64,000 bases of DNA from Zingiber officinale (Eukaryota > Streptophyta > Magnoliopsida > Zingiberales > Zingiberaceae), in the NCBI RefSeq assembly GCF_018446385.1, contig NC_056003.1, positions 21,263,198-21,327,197 on the forward strand. Direction: 5' to 3'. This document shows positions 56,201 through 64,000 of this stretch, piece by piece. Each line of letters begins with the position of its first letter. Positions within the stretch are counted from its first letter, which is position 1. Under the pieces are notes generated by a model. That model made no database searches, was not told where the DNA came from, and saw only the letters and a list, made by a program, of their open reading frames with translations. The translations under genes were made by a program, and so were the position numbers.

Positions 56201-58001
56201 GGATATAAGTGAACCAAATCAAGACGTTACTCAAGGATTACAAAATCTACATTTAGGGGGTATTGATCAAGGGGGAGGGAAAGATAGTTCGGATGATGAA
56301 AGAAACAATGTAAACAATGACCTTTCCAAAGATGATGATTTGAGTATCTCAAGGACCTTAAGGCACCTTCAAGATCATCCTATCAATCAAGTAGTTGGCG
56401 ATGTGGCACAAGGGGTAAGAACTAGATCCTACTTTAGGGATCATACTAGTCAAGTTGCTCTAATATCACAACTTGAACCAAAAACAATTGATGATGTTTT
56501 ACTTGATACAGATTGGATTTTAGCAATGCAAGACGAATTGAATCAATTTGAAAGGAGTGATGTGTGGGAGTTGGTTCCAAGACCTAATGATAGTACAATC
56601 GTCACAACGAAATAGGTTTTTAGAAACAAGTTGGATGATCAAGGGAGAGTCACTAGAAATAAGGCTAGGTTGGTAGCTAGGGGTTTCAATCAAGTAGAAG
56701 GACTTGATTATGATGAAACATATGCTCCGGTAGCCCGATTAGAGTCCATCCGAATATTATTAGGATATGCCGCTTACATGGGTTTTAAACTTCATCAAAT
56801 GGATGTAAAATCGGCTTTCTTAAATGGGTTCATTAAGGAAGAAGTGTATGTAGAGCAACCACCCGGATTTGAGAGTATAGATTGCCCAAACCATGTTTAT
56901 AAGCTTAAGAAAGCATTATATGGGTTAAAACAAGCACCCCGGTCTTGGTATGAAAGACTTTCATCCTTTCTAATCTCCAAGGGCTTTAGAAGAGAAACAA
57001 TTGATCCAACATTGTTTTTGAAGTCTAAAGGTGGAGACATTTTCATTGCCCAAGTCTATGTTGATGACATCATCTTTGGCTCAACAAATAATGACCTTCT
57101 TCATGATTTTATTAAACACATGGAAAGCGAGTTTGAAATGAGTCTAGTTGGAGAATTGAGTTTCTTTTTGGGATTACAAGTAAAACAAACAAATGAGGGA
57201 ACCTATGTGTACCAATCCAAATTTGCTAAAGAACTTATCAAGAAATTTGGGTTGGAAAATGCTAAAGGAGCAACTACCCCTATGGGGACAAACACCAAGA
57301 TAGATAGTGATCAAGAAGGAAAGTTAGTGGATCCAAAGCAATATAGGAGCATGATTGGTAGTTTGCTATATCTAACCGCTAGTAGACCGGATATATTATT
57401 CGCAGTAGGAATGTGTGCAAGATACCAATCATGTGCTAAAGAGTCACATTTAGTAGTGGTAAAAAGAATTTTGAGATATATCAAGAGCACTCTCAATGTG
57501 GGGCTTTGGTACCCTAGAACTAGAAATTTTGACTTATTTGGGTATACCGATTCCGATTATGCGGGTTGCAAATTGGATAGAAAGAGTACTAGCGGTGGAT
57601 GTCAATTTCTTGAACCTTCTCTTGTAAGTTGGAGTAGTCGAAAACAACCTTGTGTGGCATTGTCCACAACCGAGGCTGAGTATGTGGCAATGGGTGGTTG
57701 TGTAGCCCAATTACTTTGGATGATGCATACCTTAGAGGATTATGAGCTACATTATTCCAAGGTCAAGGTCTTATGTGATAATATGAGCACCATTAACTTA
57801 ACCAAAAATCCGGTACATCACTCTAGAACAAAGCACATTGAGGTAAAATACCACTTCATTAGAGATCATGTGGCAAGAGGAGACATTGAACTACTTTATG
57901 TTGAATCCAAATCTAATCTTGCCGATATTTTTACCAAACCATTACCCGAAGCGGAGTTTATCTCTATTAGAAGAGAGCTTGGTTTGTGCCTTGTAGAATA
58001 A
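53206..58001 (+). pseudogene. Gag-Pol polyprotein of copia-4 (complete domains, 4 stops, 1 frameshift)
   Basis: One reading frame carries all domains: UBN2-type capsid (53260-53830), Lys/Ser-rich region, CCHC knuckle CYGCNKKGHIKPNC (54100-54141), protease-like motif VDSGCSRHMTGD (54915), GAG-pre-integrase WLWHRRLGH...CDACQEGKQ (55300-55430), integrase core with LDLFD, SDHGGEF and NGIVERKNR (55490-55810), a long acidic linker, RT with YVDDIIFGS (57057-57083), and RNase H ending in the IRDHV/FTKPLP region. In-frame stops are at 53394 (TAG), 54882 (TAG), 56040 (TAA) and 56613 (TAG). A frameshift lies near 53235 in early gag. RT to RNase H (56631-58001, 456 codons) is fully open. The domain order protease-integrase-RT-RNase H is the copia order. 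This copy cannot make a whole polyprotein without readthrough. Confidence 0.92.
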
Positions 58002-58577
58002 TAGATTTAGCTTTTCATGATCACATAAATTCAAAAGCTAAATACATACCTTAATGTATCTCACAAAGACCTAGGGTGCCTTGCTTGTATTTAGACATCA
58101 TGTGAGATATTAGGAAGATGCATTTGGTTCATCATGTTAGTTATGATGCATGGTGTTGAGCCATTATGACATCTAGTCACATTGATCCTTAATTGGACCA
58201 ATCATTGGGAAGGCTTGTGCAAAATTAATGTGTACATAGCTCCTTGAACATGATTGGATATTTCCTTACGAGATAAAAGTATCATACTCTATGGTATGAA
58301 AAATACCATATAAACACATACAGGAAAGGAACCTTGCTCTAACATAGGTACAGAAACCATAGGAAAGTCCTAATTGGAACTTTCACTCAAGGGTATACTA
58401 CATAATCTAATTACTTTTGAAGTGTGTGTCAATCTTGGGATCTGTGATAGACATATTTTTATGTACATTTTTCCCAAATAGACATGATTCAAATAGACAT
58501 CTCCACAAAATTTGAGATTTTTCTGAGGTCTGTAGAATTATCTGCGAGTTTCTGAAATTCGGATAAGAATTGGGCAA

Positions 58578-58719
58578 ATGTTGGTATCAGTCGACTGGTG
58601 CAGATACCAGTCGACTGGTAACAGTAAAATTTTCGAACAGAATGGTTCTGTATGTTTCTGTTTTAAGCACCAGTCGACTGATATGTACATCAGTCGACTG
58701 ATGCCCGAATCGGTATAAA
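58578..58719 (+). promoter_or_regulatory. Internal promoter-like module: four GTCGAC boxes plus TATA
   Basis: Four boxes (58588-58625 and 58670-58702) of the same CAG/CTG type as in this element's LTRs, followed by TATAAA at 58714-58719. Spacing from last box to TATA resembles that in the LTR. It is placed 230 bp upstream of the extra ORF. In envelope-containing Sireviruses such boxes are known next to the extra gene; promoter activity here is inferred. Confidence 0.7.
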
Positions 58720-58947
58720 CATCCGCGCGGCAGGCGGCCCGATGGAAACCCTAGTTCCTTCCGCCGCCTGCTGTCGCCTGCGTCCCCGACGCCGCGTGAG
58801 TGTCGTCGCAGGTCTTCTCCGGCCTCCTAAACCTCATTTTCGTCCTCGATCTACCCTTAGCTTCCTCTCTTTGCCCGTTTGGTTCTCCTACTGTGTCTCA
58901 CAGCCTGTCATCTTTCCCCGTTTCCTCGCCACACCTGCTTCTCAGCC

Positions 58948-60218
58948 ATGGAACGAAGGTAATCTCTCTTCCACGCTTTCCTCAAAGATTCGGTTGTGAT
59001 TTAAACCCTAATATTTTTGTTGTTCTATGTTGTTTCTGCTGTGATATTATCTATGTTCTTCATTTGTATTGCATTCATACACTTAGGGTTAGGCAAAAAC
59101 ATAGGGCTGGTGAGGGGACCTCCCGGCATTCCGCTCCCGTTCCCTCGGTGGATCGGTTTCATTCCGAAGCCACACGGCAACGGTTTGCGAATACTGATTT
59201 CGCCATGATGCCTTGTCGATATCTGAATCAGACTTATATTACTCAGATTGTGCCAGATATCATGGATACTCTTCTATATTTTGGGTTGGATAAGTTAGTG
59301 CATTGCATGCATATGGTAAATCTGGATTTGTGTAAGGAATTCTACACCAATCTGCATCCTAGTGCTAGCGGAGGTCGTGCATGGGTGTCTCGTGTAGGTG
59401 GTGTCGACATTGAGTTCTCTCCCAGCATTCTTCGATCCTTCTTAGAGTGTCGGGCTTCTGATAGCTCCTTTACTTGTTTTCCTACAGTTGTTGAGCCCTT
59501 CACTGATTCATTCTCTCATTTGTCGATTGAAGTGATACATCAGTATTACTTTAATGCCCCTCGAGCTCCTCTGCGGTGCATCTTCGATGCCACACGTATG
59601 TCTGCCCGCAGTAACATTCTTTATAAGATTATTATTGCGTGTATCTTACCCATAGTCACTCGGGGGCAAGCCAAGATTCGGCTGCCCCATCTGGTCATGA
59701 TATATGCTTTAGAGCACCGGCTCGACATCAACATCACTCTTCACGTCTTTGAGTCCATCCTGCACTTCACTAGTCCTATCCATGAGAAGTTGTACATGCC
59801 TTACTGCCACATCCTAACTTCTTTCTTTGCCTCTCGGGGTATCAATGTCATGAGGGGTCAACAACATCATTTATCTAAGGACTATGATCAGATAGGGGTC
59901 CGCCAGCTATCTCTTGCAGGTATTGAGAGACGCCAGGGGGAGATGGTATGGCGTGCTCAGGGGGCGGATGATTCTGACGATGAGGAGGAGGTGGACGTAC
60001 CTGCTCCTGCACTGGCGCCGGATCCAGCCCCTATGACTGTCGAGGCTCGATTGACTCAGCTAGAGGAGACAGTACGCCAGGGGTTTCAGGAGTTTCGTGG
60101 TTTCCGGCAGGATTGGACTGCGTCTCAGCAGCGTCAGACAGAGGTGTATGTGATGCTGCAGCGCTGGGATCTGACATACCAGGCTCCTCCCCCTCCTCCT
60201 TCCCGTGATGATCACTAG
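58948..60218 (+). CDS. Extra ORF of copia-4: plant-transposon-protein-like, probably one intron (380 aa)
   Basis: The open frame spans 58800-60218 if unspliced. A likelier model is exon 1 at 58948-58958 (MERR start), a GTAATC...CACTTAG intron at 58959-59086, and exon 2 at 59087-60218. This sums to 1143 nt, exactly 381 codons with TAG, and starts MERRVRQKHRAGEGTS. The body (KEFYTNLHPSA, SRVGGVDIEFSPSIL, ILYKIIIACILPIV, LPHLVMIYALEHRLDIN, MPYCHILTSFF) resembles the plant 'putative plant transposon protein' family (Pfam Transposase_32 type), function unknown. The tail is acidic (DDSDDEEEVD), then a short coiled coil and a proline run. I see no signal peptide or transmembrane segment in the spliced form, so it is not an obvious envelope protein. 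It has no stops, unlike the gag-pol of the same element. Family assignment is from memory of its pattern. Confidence 0.72.
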
Positions 60219-60691
60219 GATGCTGCTTCTTTTGTTAGTGTCGAGATATGTTTTGGTTTCGATAGCGATATCGTTTGTTTATCTCGAACACGTGGTTGTT
60301 AGACTATGATGGGTGTGTGCTGTTATGACATTATCTGTCTAGCGTTTATTATGTGCTGATACTTCTCTATTTTTCTATTGCTGTCTTGTGAGTTCCTCTA
60401 TGTCCGGCTGTGTCTTATCTTATTATTTGTCATGTGTCCATCTCTATCTCTTGCTCTTCGAGGATATTCTGGATTCAGGGGGAGTTGTTCTAGATCTTTT
60501 TGTTGTCTGTCAAAAAGGGGGAGACTTGGATGGTTTAAGTTTAAGTTGGATATTTTATATGTTTCATGTTATATGTTTCATGTTATATGCTTCATGTTAT
60601 ATGCTTCATTGATATTATCATGCTTTATAGTTATGGTACATTTGAAGACCTAACTTAAACAAATTTTGCCAAACATCAAAAAGGGGGAGAT
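60219..60691 (+). other. 3' untranslated interior of copia-4 with multiple polypurine tracts
   Basis: Purine tracts at about 60477 (AGGGGGAG), 60513 (CAAAAAGGGGGAGA) and the terminal PPT at 60677-60690 (CAAAAAGGGGGAGA), followed by the 3' LTR. ATGTTATATG(C/T)TTC units repeat around 60565-60608. CCAAACATCAA before the terminal PPT pairs with TTGATGTTTG inside the LTR. Confidence 0.75.
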
Positions 60692-61702
60692 TGTTGGAGC
60701 AATCTTGCTCAAGACATTACTCATTGTTGATGTTTGATTAAATGAGTTTAAGTTAGGCATTAATTGTGATCTAACATAAGTATTGAGTAAGCAGATATGA
60801 AGAGAAGACCAAGTATAAAAACTTGGCAAGGAAAGTTCCGGAGGTACGATCTATTGGCAAAATAGAGACTTAGCATGACAAAGCCAATGGTAGCCCTTAA
60901 AGGCAAGCGCAAGGATGAGGAGTCATGGAGACGGAAGCATCCTAAGGGCGCAAGGCTGAGGGAAGGTGCTTGGAGGCATGAAGTCTAAGCTAAGGAAGTA
61001 TTTCAAGTATGTAAATAATGTAAAACTGGAACTGTACAAACTGTTGTAAATCTCAAAGGTATAAGGTACCAGTCGACTGGTACCCACACCAGTCGACTGA
61101 TACCAAGGCACAGAACGAACAGAATGTCGACAGGCTGATTGGAGGCAAGTACCAGTCGACTGGTGTTAGTACCAGTCGACTGGTGTTAGTACCAGTCGAC
61201 TGGTAGACGACCGTTACAAAATGGCGGCTCAAAATCTTATCAAATCTTTAGTGTCGTTGAAGCCCATCAGTCGACTGATATGTATACCAGTCGACTGATG
61301 TCGGGAAAACTATAAAAGCTACTGTCAGAACTTGAAGATAGACCATTGTTCAAAAACTGAAAAAAGTGCTCATCAAGTGATCTTCAAGTCTACATATATT
61401 CACTCTCTTCCTCATGATTCGACTCTCCATTCTTGTAAAGAGGAAGAGAAAATTGTGCAAGGGTTTCTCCACCTTCGATTGTGATTCGTGAAGGAGAAGT
61501 TTATAGTGAAGCTTGATTGTGTGGGTGTGTGCCTTGGATTAGTCACCTCAAGGAGGTGGAGACCAAGTAAACAAAGGAGTTAGCATTGTTCTCTTGTGTT
61601 CTTGTATTTTCTTTATTTCCATTTGCTTCCGCTAACAAGATTGTAGGAAAAATCGAAGAAAGGCTATTCACCCCCCTCTAGTCAATAGTAAAGGTCCTAT
61701 CA
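60692..61702 (+). repeat. 3' LTR of copia-4
   Basis: 1011 bp. Same as the 5' LTR except for about 14 substitutions, a shorter C-run, and two extra copies of a ~20-bp unit containing one palindromic box (61150-61204), giving seven boxes instead of five. TATAAAA at 61311-61317. Confidence 0.93.
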
Positions 61703-61858
61703 CTTCCTTCGATCTTCCTTTTTCTCGTAAGGTTCTCCTCTTTTGTTTCTTGTTTCCGGTGCTTTCTTTACATTTCTGTCCCCAGTTTTCGCTCCCAGGG
61801 TACTCTTTTCGCTTGCTGTCGTCTTTCTTCTGCCTTTTCGATTTCTTCCTATCGGACC

Positions 61859-64000
61859 ATGGCTAGTTCTTCTCATCCTGAAGACCAGTCCCTCGGCCCT
61901 TGGTACACTACCATGCAGTCACGATTCGATCGGCGTGACTTTGATATTCTGACCGATAATTTTGAAATCCCCGGTGATTTTGAACTTCTTTTAGCCAGTC
62001 CCTCCGCTCGGCCACACAAGCCGCCGCGCGAAGCTTTTTGTGTCTTCCGCGACCAGTCTACTGCCGGTCTGCGTTTCCCTGTGCATCCCTTCATTATAGA
62101 TGTTTGTAACTTTTTTGGTGTTCCGCTCGGCAGTCTAGTACCCAACACCTTTCGCCTTCTCTGTGGTGTTGTTGTTTTGTTCAAAATCCACAACATCCCC
62201 CTTCGACCGGAGGTCTTTTATTATTTCTATTACCCCAAGCAGTCCGAGCCGGGCACCTTCATGTTCCAAGCTCGGCCCGGCTTAGTCTTCTTTAATAAAC
62301 TGCTTTCTTCCAATAAACATTGGAAGGAGTATTTTTTCTATATTCGTATGTCCGATCAGGCCAATTTTCGAACCAAGTGGCAAGTCGACCTACCCCCCAC
62401 TCCTGAGCTGAAGAAATTCAAGACCCAACCGGATTACCTCCAGGCTGCAAATATGCTAGCTGGTCTGCGGCTTGACATCAATAAGCTTCTTCACGAAGGA
62501 GTGATGTACATCTTCGGCCTGAGTCCCATACGGACTCCTCTTCCGAGCAGCTTCGGTAAGAATTTTACTTGGGCATATGCTTTGATTGCTAACTGATTTC
62601 TCTTCTTTCCTTTGCAGCGGACATCGTCATGGAGTCGGTAATGGCCGGCATTTTGAAGAGAAAGGCGGCGGCGCTCGAAGCCGCGGCAGCCAAAGAAATG
62701 GAGAGGCTCGGCATCCAGCCGGTCGACTCGCATGAAGGGGAAAGCGGGACTCAGAAAGAGTCGGCCGCTCAGGCCTCTCATCAGAACGTGGCAAGTGGAG
62801 CCACCCCCAGCGGAGGACCAACTATCCAAGAGGAAGGTTCCGCTCGGGGAGAGGAACAACCTCGACAAAAGAGGCGCCGAGTGGAGACTCCCCTACGATC
62901 GGCTACCTCCGCAGTCCAACCATCCGAGCGAGTCACTGCAACTGCTCGAGGCAAGGCTCCAGAGGTCGAGGCCATTTCGTCCGACCGGACGCCCTCTGAA
63001 TGGGACAAGCCGGCAGCCCCTATTGAGGCTATTCCGGTCAGCACCCTTCCACCCGCTCGTCAACCAGTCCAGCGTTCAACCATTCATTCTCAATTTTCGG
63101 CGCCGGCTTCTGATCCTCTTTCGACCGCCGGTTGGACGACCCCCGGTCATGGCCGCACAGGATGAGTCACTCTTCATCTCCCGACTGAAGAGCTGCTACC
63201 AGAAGCCGACCGACCAACCGCGCCTGAGCACACCATTACCTTGAAAGGGCCCCTAGCCGAGATATGGGCCGACGCTCGGGCGCGCATCGCGATGATCCCC
63301 CTCCGCAACTTGGCCAATAGCCACATGCAGGAGGCCACGGGGGTAAGTTCGTTTTTTCCCAAGTTTTGCATGCATTTTTTCCGATCGGCCATTAACAACT
63401 TCTCCTTTCTTTTGCATCAGAGATGGGTGGAGGAGATAGCAGTCTCCAACCGCCTGGCGATGGTGGACGAGGAGTTAAGGCAACTGAAAGCGGCAGGCGG
63501 TCCGTCCGGCTCTCACGGCCCGTCATACTCTGAGCTGTAGAAGGAGCTCAAAAAGACTCAAAATTTGCTGGCGGCCGAACAGAAGAAGACGGCCGATCAG
63601 GCCCACGCCTTGGCTGAGTCCGAGCGACAAGTCAAGTCGCTTGACACAAAGATAACCCTGGCCACCACTCGAAAAAACACGGCCATCTCCGATCTGGAGA
63701 AAAAGAATGTTGAGGCTCGGGGATTGGAGCAGAAGGTCAAAGAGTTGATGGAGCAACTCGACCAAGAGAAGGCGGGTCGCGCGGCCGACGCAATCAAGCA
63801 TAAGGACGAGCTGAAAACTCTGCAGGAATCCCTCGCTGCGTCTCAATTGGCCTTCACAGAATATCAAGAGGCCGAGCCGAGCCGGGTCGCTGCTCTGAGA
63901 CAGGCTTACATCTGCTCGCCCGAATTTTCATAAAAAGTTTGGGAGCGGATGTACACTGCTTTCGACCTCGCCATGGCCGCCACCATTACCTATTTGAAGT
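61859..64000 (+). pseudogene. Antisense gene (aORF) of gypsy B, 3 exons, 3 premature stops, runs off window
   Basis: Transposase_28-type 'putative gypsy type transposon' protein, function unknown. Exon 1 61859-62555 (GTAAGA donor); exon 2 62618-63342 (TTTGCAG acceptor, GTAAGT donor); exon 3 from 63421 (TTGCATCAG acceptor). Phases fit exactly (697 nt, then 725 nt). The N-terminal domain (GPWYTTMQSRFD through AGLRLDINKLLHEGVMYIFGLSP) is well conserved. Exon 2 is low-complexity Ala/Pro/Ser-rich. Exon 3 is a long coiled coil. In-frame stops: TGA 63163-63165, TAG 63538-63540, TAA 63931-63933, with the frame continuing after each to the window end. The gene is antisense to gag-pol, and its own TATA box and introns suggest it is transcribed independently. 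Confidence 0.82.

Larger units (their letters stand above)
52173..61702 (+). mobile_element. Sirevirus-type Ty1/copia element copia-4 with extra 3' ORF
   Basis: Perfect 5-bp duplication CTTCC at 52168-52172 and 61703-61707. LTRs are 52173-53148 and 60692-61702. Order: PBS, gag-pol (53206-58001), an internal cluster of palindromic boxes with TATA, an extra ORF (58948-60218), several PPTs and the 3' LTR. By eye the LTRs differ by about 14 substitutions plus box-number and C-run differences. The layout (ORF after pol, boxes in front of it, clustered PPTs) is that described for envelope-containing Sireviruses. Confidence 0.94.
50826..64000 (-). mobile_element. Ty3/gypsy Tat-lineage element B, left part (continues past window)
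   Basis: An LTR at 50826-51681 starts TGATCCTGTCCGA and is related to the LTRs of element A. It is followed by the minus-strand polypurine tract and then by the antisense gene on the plus strand, the same arrangement as the left side of A. gag-pol would lie beyond 64000. Copia-4 (52173-61702) is inserted between the aORF TATA box and its ATG. Confidence 0.85.

Noticed and set aside
58800-58947. N-terminal extension of the extra ORF in the unspliced reading, with a hydrophobic start that could be read as a signal peptide
   Set aside because: The sequence looks like plant 5'UTR, and the spliced model from 58948 gives an exact frame and a natural protein start; the hydrophobic residues come from UTR and intron translation.
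58742-58999. 85-codon frame starting at the ATG right after the internal TATA of copia-4
   Set aside because: It is in a different frame from the extra ORF, has no domain, and sits where a 5'UTR is expected; it could act as a uORF but nothing supports a protein.

Overview
This is plant nuclear DNA from an angiosperm with a large, retrotransposon-rich genome, probably a monocot. Evidence: two intron-containing plant genes, an SR45a-type splicing factor and a clade-D-type PP2C, embedded among Sirevirus-type Ty1/copia and Tat-lineage Ty3/gypsy elements. I cannot fix the species by reading alone.

Layout. 1-1520: 3' flank with no recognisable gene. 1521-6139 (minus): a seven-coding-exon SR45a/transformer-2-like splicing factor of 237 aa. 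The exons sum to an exact reading frame, with the start codon at the very end of exon 1 and a GC-AG intron inside the RRM. 6906-13169 (minus): a four-coding-exon protein phosphatase 2C of 402 aa with upstream ORFs and a 5'UTR intron. 14111-15936: AT-rich intergenic DNA.

From 15.9 kb onward almost everything is nested retrotransposons, resolved here by target-site duplications (TSDs). Tat-type gypsy element A occupies 15942-46084 (TSD GCATG) with gag-pol on the minus strand. On the plus strand it carries an antisense gene (aORF) between its 3' LTR and a 64-bp tandem array. Three insertions sit inside A: a solo LTR of family S (17641-19863), Sirevirus copia-1 (20533-28640, TSD CAAAG) and Sirevirus copia-2 (29672-39222, TSD CGATC/CGACC). 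Copia-2 itself holds a complete S solo LTR (33075-35721, TSD GATAG). After A come a purine-rich tract, two more S LTR copies (one inside the other), a ~120-bp tandem array, and the left part of a second Tat element B (50826 to beyond the window end). B's aORF 5'UTR is interrupted by Sirevirus copia-4 (52173-61702, TSD CTTCC).

The most interesting material is in the Sireviruses. Their LTRs carry arrays of palindromic boxes centred on GTCGAC just upstream of the TATA box. The flanking arms are CGG/CCG in copia-1 and copia-2 but CAG/CTG in copia-4. In copia-4 a further box cluster plus TATA stands in front of an extra, probably intron-containing ORF located after pol, so the element appears to reuse its LTR-type promoter for an accessory gene. 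Most element coding regions carry stops or frameshifts, and several copies lack pol yet have very similar LTRs, implying mobilisation in trans.
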